Shown in pieces: positions 21,821-30,000 of a stretch of 64,000 bases of DNA. Source of the DNA: Paracoccus kondratievae (GTDB lineage: Bacteria; Pseudomonadota; Alphaproteobacteria; Rhodobacterales; Rhodobacteraceae); the NCBI RefSeq assembly GCF_009301415.1, contig NZ_CP045072.1, forward strand, positions 1,479,001-1,543,000, read 5' to 3'. How positions within the stretch are numbered: position 1 is the first letter of the stretch; each line of letters begins with the position of its first letter. The notes beneath the pieces were generated by a model. The model made no database searches, was not told the origin of the DNA, and worked only from the letters and a program-made list of their open reading frames with translations. A program made the translations under genes and the position numbers.

Positions 21821-21838
21821 GCCCCGGCTAACCGGGGC
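21821..21838. terminator. Hairpin beyond the hydroxyacid dehydrogenase gene
   Basis: GCCCCGG-CTAA-CCGGGGC, starting 8 bases past the stop codon of the minus-strand dehydrogenase. No T run follows, so it may be a weak terminator or an RNA-stabilising stem. Confidence 0.5.
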
Positions 21839-21845
21839 GCTCTGG

Positions 21846-22856
21846 TCACAGCATCGAAGGCACCACAAGGTCCGGCGGGCGGTGCCCGTCAGCGAATGTC
21901 TTGATATTGATCAGGACTTTCTCACCCATTTCGACCCGCCCTTCGACCGTGGCCGAGCCCATATGCGGCAAAAGAACGACATTCGGCAGCTCGCGCAGCC
22001 TCGGGTTGATCTCATGCCCATGTTCGAAAACGTCGAGACCCGCACCAGAGATCTCACCCGCGCGCAGCATGCGTGTCAAAGCGTTCTCGTCGATCACCTC
22101 ACCGCGCGAAGTGTTGATGACCACCGCCGTCGGCTTAAGCAGCTTCAATCGCCGCGCATTCAGCAGGTGGAAGGTCGAAGGCGTATGCGGTGCGTTCACG
22201 CTGACGATGTCCATACGCGCCAGCATCTGGTCCAGGCTTTCCCACCAGGTCGCCTGCAGCTCTGCCTCGACCTCGGGACGCAGGCGGCGGCGGTTGTGGT
22301 AATGAACCTGCATGCCAAAGACATTGGCCCGCCGCGCTACGGCCTGACCGATACGTCCCATACCCAGGATACCAAGCCGGCGTCCGCCCAGTCGCCCGCC
22401 CAGATGCGCGGTCGGGGACCAGCCCTGCCAGCGCCCGGCCTGCATCTCAGCCAGCCCCTCGGGAATACGGCGGGTCACCGCAAGGATCAGCGCCATGGCC
22501 ATATCAGCGGTATCCTCGGTCACAACGCCGGGGGTATTGCTGACAAGGATGCCACGCTGACGGGCAGAGTGGACGTCGATATGATCCACGCCTGCGCCAA
22601 AGTTGGCGATCAGTTTCAGCCGGTCCCCGGCCTGCGCCAGCATCGCGGCATCGACATGGTCGGTGATCGTCGGCACCAGCACGTCCGAGACCCGCATCGC
22701 CGCGACCAGTTCGTCGCGGTCCATCTTGTGGTCATCGGCGTTCAGGGACACGTCGAAAAGCTCGGACATCCGGGTCTCGACCGCCTCTGGCAGGCGACGG
22801 GTCACGGTAACTTTAAGGCGCGAGCGGGTCGGATCGGTCGCATGAACGGCTGGCAT
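21846..22856 (-). CDS. D-2-hydroxyacid dehydrogenase (glyoxylate/hydroxypyruvate reductase type)
   Basis: A 336-residue NAD(P)-dependent dehydrogenase. It has the GAGVDHIDV and VSNTPGVVTEDTADMAM catalytic-domain motifs, the nucleotide-binding LGILGMGRIGQAVARRA, the catalytic Arg in NTSRGEVIDE, the Glu in GLDVFEHGHEIN and the His in LPHMGSATVEGR. The family reduces glyoxylate or hydroxypyruvate, or oxidises D-glycerate. ATG 22856 has GAGGAG 6 bases upstream. It is divergent from the SH3 gene, whose start is 91 bases away, and so shares a promoter region. Neighbouring one-carbon enzymes make a photorespiration- or serine-related role plausible, but this is inference. Confidence 0.9.
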   Translation of the reverse strand: MPAVHATDPTRSRLKVTVTRRLPEAVETRMSELFDVSLNADDHKMDRDELVAAMRVSDVLVPTITDHVDAAMLAQAGDRLKLIANFGAGVDHIDVHSARQRGILVSNTPGVVTEDTADMAMALILAVTRRIPEGLAEMQAGRWQGWSPTAHLGGRLGGRRLGILGMGRIGQAVARRANVFGMQVHYHNRRRLRPEVEAELQATWWESLDQMLARMDIVSVNAPHTPSTFHLLNARRLKLLKPTAVVINTSRGEVIDENALTRMLRAGEISGAGLDVFEHGHEINPRLRELPNVVLLPHMGSATVEGRVEMGEKVLINIKTFADGHRPPDLVVPSML

Positions 22857-22947
22857 GGTCGCTCCTCTCTTCCAAAGCCGGGCGGCTTTTGGCAAAGTGC
22901 CCGCGATGCGGGGCAGGCACAAGACCCCGAACAAGCAGGACGGGCAG

Positions 22948-23550
22948 ATGAAGCAAGGACAGGCTTGGCTGGGCACCGCGATATTGGCTGCCGGAGCGAT
23001 TTTTGGAACGGCCGCGCTGGGGCAAACGACCAACCCCGGCGAAAAACTCGACTCCAAAGAGATCGGGGGGCTGTCGGCTGATGCGACAATTAGCCGTAAT
23101 CAGGACAGAGAGCGCGATCCGAACCGCGGACCGGTCACCAACCTGCCGTTGCCGCGCTATGTCAGCCTGAAAGGGGACGAAGGCAACGCCCGGCGCGGTC
23201 CCAGCCTGTCCCATCGCATCGACTGGGTGTTTCGGCATGCCGGGATGCCCCTGCGCGTGGTGGCCGAATTCGGCCAGTGGCGCCGGGTAGAGGATCAGGA
23301 CGGTGCCGGCGGTTGGGTGCATTATTCGCTGCTGTCGGGGGTGCGCACCGCCATTGTGACCAGGGATATGCTGGATTTGCTGTCCCGCCCCGAGCCGCGT
23401 GCCAACGTCATCGCACGGGCCGAGGCCGGGGCTATCGTCCGGCTGCATGAATGCAATATCGACTGGTGCCGGGTCTCTGGCGGCGGAGAAAAAGGCTGGG
23501 TGCCCAAAACCGCAATCTGGGGCGTCGATGCTGACGAAATCCGCGACTAG
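22948..23550 (+). CDS. Exported SH3-domain protein
   Basis: A 200-residue protein with a signal peptide (about residues 1-27, KQGQAWLGTAILAAGAIFG). The mature part has two bacterial SH3-like repeats: YVSLKGDEGNARRGPSLSH...WRRVEDQDGAGGWVH and the shorter ANVIARAEAGAIVRLHECNIDWCRV...GWVPK. Such domains bind peptidoglycan or other cell-wall ligands, so a periplasmic role is likely. ATG 22948 has GGACGGG nearby and the best signal peptide; an earlier ATG at 22906 would add 14 charged residues. Its TAG stop overlaps the opposing gene's TAG in a palindromic CTAG (23547-23550). Confidence 0.82.
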   Translation: MKQGQAWLGTAILAAGAIFGTAALGQTTNPGEKLDSKEIGGLSADATISRNQDRERDPNRGPVTNLPLPRYVSLKGDEGNARRGPSLSHRIDWVFRHAGMPLRVVAEFGQWRRVEDQDGAGGWVHYSLLSGVRTAIVTRDMLDLLSRPEPRANVIARAEAGAIVRLHECNIDWCRVSGGGEKGWVPKTAIWGVDADEIRD

Positions 23551-24335
23551 GCAGCCCCATCGTCAGCTTTGCGAATCACGACGTGACCCAGTGAGATACG
23601 CATCCAGTCAAACCGCGAACGGCGGGGCGTACCGGTGCCAAAATCGGGATGGGTCATGTCCTCGGCACCGCATTCGTCGATCAGTTCTTTGACGAAACCG
23701 ACCATGCCACGGTCGTGGCCGCCAAAACGCCGCCGCACCAGATTCCAGCGTATCCAGCCCGTCAGCTTGCGCAGCGGATATATTGTCTGCACTGCGCGTG
23801 ATTTATGCAATCGGTCAAGCAGCCTTTCATGAGGTGAAAGGGCCACAGGCTTGGGGCTATAATGTTTCCCGTCGGGATATTGCGGCCAATATCCGGTACC
23901 CCAATCCTCAATAAAGTAAAATCCACCCGGTTTCAGATGATTTTCAAACAGGTGCCAGAAACATATCAGGGCCAATTGCCCGACATGGGCGGCATCATCA
24001 ATAATGACGTCGAACCCCTTGGGTGCACGTTCGGCCGCGACCCGGTCCAGCAGTGCCTTATCCTGCTGCTCTCCGACATAGCAGCGCACCCGACCGCTTT
24101 CAAAATGCGCCGGGCATTGGGTGATGTCGAGTCCGGTGATTTCGGCATTCGGCAACCAGGATTCCCAATATTTCAGCGAATCCCCGCGCGCGACACCCAG
24201 TTCCAGAAATTTTAACGGCTGCGTCCGGATGGGACCGATATATTTTTCGTAATTCGAAAGGTAATGCAGCAATCCCAGCTTATCTATCGGGATCTCATCA
24301 ACGCTTTTCATGCGGGCGGTACCAGGCAACGACAT
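23547..24335 (-). CDS. Class I SAM-dependent methyltransferase
   Basis: A 262-residue cytosolic protein. Motif I is visible in PLKFLELGVARGDSLKYW, followed by the acidic ITGLDI of motif II and by FDVIIDDAAHVGQLAL and GGFYFIEDWGTGYWP. The pattern matches methyltransferases of antibiotic and polysaccharide clusters (Methyltransf_24 type), but the substrate is unknown. ATG 24335 has AGGAGG 8 bases upstream. No biosynthetic neighbours are present that would define its substrate. Confidence 0.78.
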   Translation of the reverse strand: MSLPGTARMKSVDEIPIDKLGLLHYLSNYEKYIGPIRTQPLKFLELGVARGDSLKYWESWLPNAEITGLDITQCPAHFESGRVRCYVGEQQDKALLDRVAAERAPKGFDVIIDDAAHVGQLALICFWHLFENHLKPGGFYFIEDWGTGYWPQYPDGKHYSPKPVALSPHERLLDRLHKSRAVQTIYPLRKLTGWIRWNLVRRRFGGHDRGMVGFVKELIDECGAEDMTHPDFGTGTPRRSRFDWMRISLGHVVIRKADDGAA

Positions 24336-24499
24336 GAATAACCTCCTGCCCGAGGGGTGACCAGTTTCCCTGCTCGGGACCCGGAAATGATAAGGCGTGC
24401 CAGTTTTTCCGGGCAACAGGTTTGCACCTGCCCTGACCAAATATACTGCCGGTAAATCTTTATGGGGGAGTGCGGGCGCGCAATTACTCGTAGCAATTG

Positions 24500-24524
24500 A
24501 AAAGCCGCCCCGTATAGGGGCGGC
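24500..24524 (-). terminator. Intrinsic terminator of the lipoprotein gene
   Basis: GCCGCCCC pairs with GGGGCGGC across a 5-base loop (24504-24524), with TTTT on the minus strand (24500-24503). It lies 27 bases after the stop codon. Confidence 0.8.
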
Positions 24525-24550
24525 CAGCCGAGAGAGAGGGAATCGCAGTT

Positions 24551-24982
24551 TTACAGCGTCTGCCCGACCAGCGCATCACTGCTGGCCGCTGCCTTGCTGC
24601 ACTGATGATAGGTCAGGGTCAGCGAATTTTCGGTCAGGCGCAGCACCCCGGGCCGAAGTTGCAGATCGACCACCCGGTTACCGCCCGGCGTGCCATCACA
24701 GGACAGGGTTACACGCGTACGGTTCACCTGCTGTTCCGAATTCGCCACAGTGCAGGAAGCACCGGGGAAAATGAATTTGTTGCCATCAATCACCAGGCTC
24801 TTGTCGCTGGCAGCATCCCCGCAATTCGATTCAAGCAGGTTATACGTCCCGTTCAGCGCATTATCCTGGGCAATCGGACCCGGGGTTGGCTCGGGGTTAG
24901 CCGGAGAGGTCTGGTCGCAGGCGGCGACAAGGCCCAGGCCGGCCATGGCGGCAAGGACAAAAAGCGGTTTGCGAAAAGTCAT
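24551..24982 (-). CDS. Small lipoprotein of unknown function
   Basis: A 143-residue protein. The signal sequence MTFRKPLFVLAAMAGLGLVAAC ends in a lipobox (LVAAC, Cys22), so it is likely acylated and held in an inner or outer membrane. A Pro/Thr-rich spacer is followed by a beta-rich domain with several cysteines (SNCGDAASD, GASCTVAN, LSCDGT, YHQCS) which could form disulfides. It resembles META/lipocalin-like small secreted folds only in outline. Unrecognised family. It lies 17 bases downstream of nothing co-directional in close reach other than the M3 peptidase to its left, which is a separate, adjoining gene. Confidence 0.75.
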   Translation of the reverse strand: MTFRKPLFVLAAMAGLGLVAACDQTSPANPEPTPGPIAQDNALNGTYNLLESNCGDAASDKSLVIDGNKFIFPGASCTVANSEQQVNRTRVTLSCDGTPGGNRVVDLQLRPGVLRLTENSLTLTYHQCSKAAASSDALVGQTL

Positions 24983-24999
24983 GGTGGTCTCCCTTGTTG

Positions 25000-27036
25000 T
25001 CAGCTGGTCTTGGCCAGAAGGCCGCGTCCTTTCAACAAAGCGTGAACCCCCGGTTTTCGTTCCCTGAATTTCAACCAAAGTTCATCAGCAGGCAAAGAAT
25101 CGCCTTTCGAGAGGATCCATTCCTCAAGCCGCGCGGCAATCTCGGGATCAAAGGCATCGCCTTTTTCAAGGAAGGCCTCGAATGCGTCGGCGTCCATCAC
25201 CTCGGACCACATGTAGCTGTAATAGCCCGACGAATAGCCATCACCGGAAAAGACATGCGCGAAATGGGGCGTGGCATGGCGCATCGGAATGGCTGTGGGT
25301 GCACCCAGTTCCGCCAGAACCTCGGCCTGACGTGCCATCGGGTCGGCAGGCGGGGCGCCCCGATGAAAGGCCAGATCGACAAGCGCGCTTTCCAGATACT
25401 CAACCGTCGCAAAGCCCTGTTCGGCATTCCCCGCCGCCAGCAGACGGTCACGCAGATCTGCCGGCAGTGGCGCGCCGGTCTGGGCATGGCGCGCATGACG
25501 ATCCAGAACCTCGGGCTGCTCCAGCCAATGTTCAAACAGCTGGCTTGGCAGTTCGACGAAATCGCGCGCGACCGACGTCCCCGACATCGAAGGCCAGGTC
25601 ACATCCGACAGGATATGATGCAGCGCATGGCCGAATTCGTGGAAAAGCGTATGCGCATCGTCCCAGGACAGATACGCGGGCTCACCCTCGGCCTCGGGCG
25701 GGGTAAAGTTGCAGACATTGACGACGATCGGCCTTTGCCCCTGTCCGATCTTGTGTTGCTGTTGCAGGGCCGAGCACCAAGCCCCCGAGCGTTTGCCGGG
25801 CCGCGCGTGGTAATCACCGACAAAGACCGCCATGTGCCGGCCGTCACGCACCACTTCCCACGCCCGCACATCGGGTGACCAAAGAGGCGCACTGATCTCA
25901 TGCAGCTCGATGTCGAAAAGCCGACGCGCAGTGTCGAAAACCGCGTCCAGCATGGCAGACAGCGTCAGGTAGGGCTTAACCTCAGCTTCATCAAGATCAT
26001 GCTCGGCCCGCCGCCGACGTCCCGCATAAAAGCGCCAGTCCCAGGGTTCCAGCGCACCGTTGACGCCATCCTCACGCAGCATCTCGGTCAGGCGGGCCGC
26101 ATCAGCCTCGGCCCGGGTTCGGGCGGCGGTCCAGACCTCGGTCAGCAGCGCCTCGACGTTTTCGGCGCTTCGGGCCATTTCGGGCTCAAGCTTGTAGCTG
26201 GCGAAATCCTCATAGCCGAGCAACTGCGCCCGTTCGTGCCGCAGTTGCAAGATCTCGGCAGCGATGGGGCGGTTGTCGGTCGCAGCCCCGCCCGCCCCCT
26301 GCCCCGAGCCGCGCGCAGTCCAGGCCCTCCACGCAACCTCGCGCAAGGCGCGATCTTCCGCATATTCCAGAAAGGGTACGATCAGGGACCGGTTAAGCGT
26401 CACCACCTGCCCCTGCCGCCCCCGTTCGCGTGCCGCAGCCCGCATGGCACGGATCAGCCAATCAGGCAGGCCAGCCAGATGGTCATCTGCGACCTCCAGC
26501 ACAAACTCACGCTCATCAACCAGCACATTTTGTGAAAACTCGGTCGAGAGCACGGCCAGCCGTTCGCGGATGGCGGCCATGCGCTTGCGCGCCTCGCCAG
26601 TCAGCCCCGCTCCGGCCCGACGCAACCCGCGCAAGGTCAGTTCCGTCAGACGCCGATCCTCGGGGGCAAGAGCATCCGCGTCCTGCATCACCGCCTCGAC
26701 CCGGTCGAAAAGACGCGGATCCATGCTGACCTTGCTGCCATGCGCGGCCAGACGCGGGGCGATGCGGCGCTGCAAATCTTCGCGCGCAGGGTTGGAGTCG
26801 GTACCAACCAGCGTGAAAAAGATCGCGCAGAGCCTGTTCAGCGGCTCTTCTGCCGTCTCGAGCGCCGCGACGATATTGGCAAAGCTTGGCGGAGCGGGGT
26901 TCGCGGCGATAGCCTCGACCGCCGCTTCGGCTTCGGTCAGGCAGGCGTCAAAGGCGGGGGCAAAATCCTCGTCGCGGATCAGATCAAAACGCGGCAGGCC
27001 CAGCGGGCCGGTCCAATGGGTCAGTTCGGGGTTCAT
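25000..27036 (-). CDS. M3-family oligopeptidase (oligopeptidase A / Dcp type)
   Basis: A 678-residue zinc metallopeptidase that cleaves short peptides in the cytoplasm. The zinc site HEFGHALHHIL is near residue 465 and the third ligand Glu is in DFVELPSQLFEHW about 26 residues later; helical N-terminal sections (LTEAEAAVEAIA, MDPRLFDRVEAV) match the family. Length fits PrlC/Dcp (about 680). There is no signal peptide. The gene follows moeB on the same strand but is separated by 33 bases from it in the direction of transcription, so they may be one operon. Confidence 0.92.
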   Translation of the reverse strand: MNPELTHWTGPLGLPRFDLIRDEDFAPAFDACLTEAEAAVEAIAANPAPPSFANIVAALETAEEPLNRLCAIFFTLVGTDSNPAREDLQRRIAPRLAAHGSKVSMDPRLFDRVEAVMQDADALAPEDRRLTELTLRGLRRAGAGLTGEARKRMAAIRERLAVLSTEFSQNVLVDEREFVLEVADDHLAGLPDWLIRAMRAAARERGRQGQVVTLNRSLIVPFLEYAEDRALREVAWRAWTARGSGQGAGGAATDNRPIAAEILQLRHERAQLLGYEDFASYKLEPEMARSAENVEALLTEVWTAARTRAEADAARLTEMLREDGVNGALEPWDWRFYAGRRRRAEHDLDEAEVKPYLTLSAMLDAVFDTARRLFDIELHEISAPLWSPDVRAWEVVRDGRHMAVFVGDYHARPGKRSGAWCSALQQQHKIGQGQRPIVVNVCNFTPPEAEGEPAYLSWDDAHTLFHEFGHALHHILSDVTWPSMSGTSVARDFVELPSQLFEHWLEQPEVLDRHARHAQTGAPLPADLRDRLLAAGNAEQGFATVEYLESALVDLAFHRGAPPADPMARQAEVLAELGAPTAIPMRHATPHFAHVFSGDGYSSGYYSYMWSEVMDADAFEAFLEKGDAFDPEIAARLEEWILSKGDSLPADELWLKFRERKPGVHALLKGRGLLAKTS

Positions 27037-27069
27037 GCGAGCCTCCTGTTCCGGTTGGCCGCGAGTGTT

Positions 27070-28128
27070 TCAGCCCGCGCGGAAATGTCCAGAGCCGCAG
27101 ACCGCACAATCATCACGGCGCGAAAGTTTGATCACCCGGTTTTCGCCGTAAAGCCCGTCAAAGATCAGCATCCGCCCACGCGGTGGCTCACCCGCCCCCG
27201 CGATCAGCTTGACCGCCTCCAGCGCCATCATGCTGCCGATGATGCCGGGCAAAGGGCCAGCAACGCCCGCCTCGGCACAGGCCGGAGCAAGGCCGGAGGC
27301 CGGAGCCTGAGGAAAGATGCAGGCCATGCAAGGTGCACCGCGGCGCGGATCCCACAACGTGACCTGCCCCTCCCATTGCGCGATGGCGCCTGCGATCAGC
27401 GGCACGCCCGCCGCGACACATGCAGCGTTCACCGCAAGACGCGCGGAAAAACTGTCAGTGCCATCCAGCACCAGATCATGTCCGGCGATCAGCTCCGCAT
27501 CAGACTCGGTCACGCGGCGGGTCAGGGCGGTCACCTCGATATGCGGGTTCAGGGCCAGCATGGCATCGCGGGCTGCCTCGGCCTTGAAGCGGCCATCATC
27601 GGCGCTGCGAAAGATCACTTGCCGTTGCAGGTTCGACAGGCTGACGCGGTCGTCATCAGCAAGGGTGATCCGGCCTACCCCGGCTGCAGCAAGATACAGA
27701 CAGGCCGGCGCACCCAGGCCGCCCGCACCGACGACCAGCACCCGCGCGCGCTTTAGCGCCGCTTGCCCCGGTCCACCAAGTTCGCGCAAGACAATATGGC
27801 GGGCATAACGGTCCAGCTCGGGGCCAGAAAGCGGGCCGCTGGAGATGCTTTCCACAGCCGCAGGCTTTTCAGGCAGGGGGATGGCGCGACGATGCAAATG
27901 GCGCAGCACCAACCGATAGCCAAGCACCAGCGCCACAACCACACCGCCCAGCACCCAAATACGAATGTCGCCGCCGATCAGTCGGGCAAGTGCGCTTTGA
28001 GGCATCAGCGCCAGAACAGCGATGGCAGCCAGCCATAGGGCCGCGACCGCTGCCCAGCCGCGCCGGGCAGGCCAGCCCAACAGACGCCCCGCCACCAGCA
28101 GAGCCGCCATGAGAATGAGGATCAGCAC
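27070..28128 (-). CDS. moeB: MoeB/ThiF/HesA-family adenylyltransferase with N-terminal membrane anchor
   Basis: A 352-residue protein. Three hydrophobic stretches in the first ~90 residues (LILILMAALLVAGRLLGW, a second around WAAVAALWLAAIAVLAL, a third IWVLGGVVVALVLGYRLVL) anchor it in the membrane. A complete E1-like domain follows: RYARHIVLRELGGPGQ, the ATP motif VLVVGAGGLGAP, LADDDRVSLSNLQRQ, and the two zinc CxxC pairs in CMACIFP and CAVCGSG. It activates the C-terminus of a ubiquitin-like sulfur carrier such as MoaD (molybdopterin synthesis) or ThiS. Partner genes are absent here. A membrane-anchored MoeB is less common than the soluble form. It is 5 bases downstream of dut. Confidence 0.87.
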   Translation of the reverse strand: MLILILMAALLVAGRLLGWPARRGWAAVAALWLAAIAVLALMPQSALARLIGGDIRIWVLGGVVVALVLGYRLVLRHLHRRAIPLPEKPAAVESISSGPLSGPELDRYARHIVLRELGGPGQAALKRARVLVVGAGGLGAPACLYLAAAGVGRITLADDDRVSLSNLQRQVIFRSADDGRFKAEAARDAMLALNPHIEVTALTRRVTESDAELIAGHDLVLDGTDSFSARLAVNAACVAAGVPLIAGAIAQWEGQVTLWDPRRGAPCMACIFPQAPASGLAPACAEAGVAGPLPGIIGSMMALEAVKLIAGAGEPPRGRMLIFDGLYGENRVIKLSRRDDCAVCGSGHFRAG

Positions 28129-28133
28129 GGGCC

Positions 28134-28595
28134 TCAGGCCCGCCCGGTCGAACCGAAACCGCCCGCGCCGCGCGCCGTCTCGGTCAAAGACCCGGTCAGG
28201 ACATAACTGGCACGTGTCACCGGAGCGACCACGGCCTGAGCAATCCGCTCGCCATGCTGGATGGCATAGGGCTGCGCGCCAAGATTGATCATGATGACCC
28301 CCAGCGGGCCGCGATAGTCGCTGTCGATTGTACCGGGGGTGTTCGGCAGGGTCACACCATGCTTAAGTGCAAGGCTTGAACGGGGTCGGATCTGCATCTC
28401 GTACCCCTCGGGGATCTGCACACGCAGCCCCGTGGGCACAAGCTTGATCTGGCCGGGTTCAAGCACCAGCTCGGCCCCGCCCAGATCGGCCCGCAGGTCA
28501 GCACCCGCAGAGCCGCTGGTCTGGTATTCGGGCAATGGCAGCGCCGGATCGGCACCCGGTTCACGCAGAACCAGAATCGTCACCTCGGCTGCCAT
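28134..28595 (-). CDS. dut: dUTP diphosphatase
   Basis: A 153-residue trimeric dUTPase that hydrolyses dUTP to dUMP and PPi, which keeps uracil out of DNA and feeds thymidylate synthesis. The five family motifs are present: [35 protein letters not shown] (catalytic Asp), ERIAQAVV and the C-terminal phosphate-binding [12 protein letters not shown] use ATG 28595, with AAGGGG 7 bases upstream, rather than the GTG one codon earlier. Close spacing to moeB downstream and infC upstream suggests an operon infC-dut-moeB. Confidence 0.95.
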   Translation of the reverse strand: MAAEVTILVLREPGADPALPLPEYQTSGSAGADLRADLGGAELVLEPGQIKLVPTGLRVQIPEGYEMQIRPRSSLALKHGVTLPNTPGTIDSDYRGPLGVIMINLGAQPYAIQHGERIAQAVVAPVTRASYVLTGSLTETARGAGGFGSTGRA

Positions 28596-28606
28596 CACAA
28601 AGCCCC

Positions 28607-29146
28607 TTATTTCGGCGAGATCATCATGACCATCTGACGCCCTTCCAGCTTGGGCATCGATTCGACCTTGCCTGCCTCGCCGACATGGGCGGCGATCCGG
28701 TTCAGAAGCTCAAGCCCGATCTGCTGGTGAGCCATTTCGCGGCCACGGAAACGCAGCGTGATCTTGACCTTGTCGCCTTCGGCCAGAAACTTCATGACCG
28801 AGCGCATCTTGACGTCGTAATCATGGGTATCAGTCCCGGGGCGGAACTTGATCTCCTTGATATCTATTGTCTTTTGCTTCTTGCGGGCCTCGGCCTCACG
28901 CTTTTGCTGTTCGTATTTGAACTTACCCAGGTCCATGATCTTGCAGACCGGGGGCGTAGCGTTCGGGGAAATCTCGACAAGATCCAGCCCGGCTTCCTGT
29001 GCAAGCTCCAGTCCGCGGGCGGGTGGCACGATCCCGACATTCTCGCCGTCGGCGCCGATCAGGCGGATTTCAGCGACTCGGATGCGCTCGTTAACGCGGG
29101 GACCAGTATCACGGGTGGGCGGAGCGTTATGCGGTCTGCGGGCTAT
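28607..29146 (-). CDS. infC: Translation initiation factor IF-3, starting at AUA
   Basis: A 179-residue initiation factor that binds the 30S subunit, blocks premature 50S joining and monitors the start codon. The conserved body ([23 protein letters not shown] near the start, then [55 protein letters not shown]) runs well upstream of the first ATG/GTG codon (29029). In frame upstream the sequence is [15 protein letters not shown], and a good AAGGA lies 8-10 bases before ATA at 29146-29144. No ATG, GTG or TTG exists in that frame before a stop at 29212-29210. Atypical start codons are characteristic of infC (AUU in E. coli), where IF-3 represses its own translation. Length with the AUA start, 179, equals the usual 180. 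Confidence 0.9.
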   Translation of the reverse strand: MARRPHNAPPTRDTGPRVNERIRVAEIRLIGADGENVGIVPPARGLELAQEAGLDLVEISPNATPPVCKIMDLGKFKYEQQKREAEARKKQKTIDIKEIKFRPGTDTHDYDVKMRSVMKFLAEGDKVKITLRFRGREMAHQQIGLELLNRIAAHVGEAGKVESMPKLEGRQMVMMISPK

Positions 29147-29370
29147 GGCTGTCTTCCTTTTATTGCCGGGGGGTTCCGGTCGGTTAGATAGCCATCCGCA
29201 CCCGGATTTTCAACTGGATTCGATAGGCAGGGCAAGGTTTGCGCCTCTCTCTTGCGGGGGTTGACGGGCGGGATGGCTACAGTTGACCGCCAGCCTCGTC
29301 CGAATGCTTTTCTCCCCTGCTGCGACATGGCATAGAAAGCTGATCTGCCGCAGTCCTGACGGAGTCCTGC

Positions 29371-30000
29371 ATGAAAAAGTTCCTTGTTCTAATCGTCGTT
29401 CTAGCCGCAGCTTCTGGAGGCGTATGGTATTGGCAGCTAAGGAAAACCGCCAGCGAGGCCACCCCGCCCGCCGCGACTGAGCCGGCACCGGCGGTGCCCG
29501 AGGCCATCACGCCGGCACAGGAAAGCGCCAATGCCGCCGCCGATGCCGCAGCTGACGCCGCAGCGATTGCGGCCGACACAGCCGCCGAGGCCGCCGCCTC
29601 GGCCCAGAATGCCGCCATCGCCCCGGCCAGCTCTGCCGCCGATCAGGCCCAGGCCGCGGCAGAGGCCGCCATTGCCGCCGCTGATCGCGCCGCAGATGCA
29701 GCAGCCGACGCCAATGCTGCTCCCGAACAGGCGGGCGAAGCCGCCGTGGCGGCAGGCACCGCCGCGCGCGAGGCCGCAAGTGCCACCCGTGCAGCCGGCG
29801 AAGCCGCAAGCACCGTGGTCGAAATCGACGCCGCCCTGACCCCGGAAGGGTTCGACGCCGCCAAGGTGCGTGCCATCGTTGATGCCTCGACCCTTTCGGC
29901 CGAGCGCAAGGCCGAACTGACCGCGCTGATCGACCGCGTGGCCGAAAACCCCCAGGCCGCCGCCGAGGTGCTTGAACAGATAAAGGCTGCTCTGCCATGA
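29371..30000 (+). CDS. Ala-rich membrane-anchored protein
   Basis: A 209-residue protein. One hydrophobic segment (MKKFLVLIVVLAAASGGVWYW) anchors it by the N-terminus, with the rest outside the cytoplasm. Residues about 45-145 are an extreme Ala/Glu/Asp repeat (AADAAADAAAIAADTAAEAAA and similar) typical of a long single or paired helix. The final 50 residues (LTPEGFDAAKVRAIVDASTLS...) form a small folded helical domain. Unknown function; it may be a periplasmic spacer. Its ATGA stop/start overlap at 29997-30000 couples it to the next gene. It is divergent from infC. Confidence 0.8.
   Translation: MKKFLVLIVVLAAASGGVWYWQLRKTASEATPPAATEPAPAVPEAITPAQESANAAADAAADAAAIAADTAAEAAASAQNAAIAPASSAADQAQAAAEAAIAAADRAADAAADANAAPEQAGEAAVAAGTAAREAASATRAAGEAASTVVEIDAALTPEGFDAAKVRAIVDASTLSAERKAELTALIDRVAENPQAAAEVLEQIKAALP

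Noticed and set aside
23547..23550. Palindromic CTAG shared by two convergent stop codons
   Set aside because: A neat coincidence of tight packing; no functional claim can be supported.
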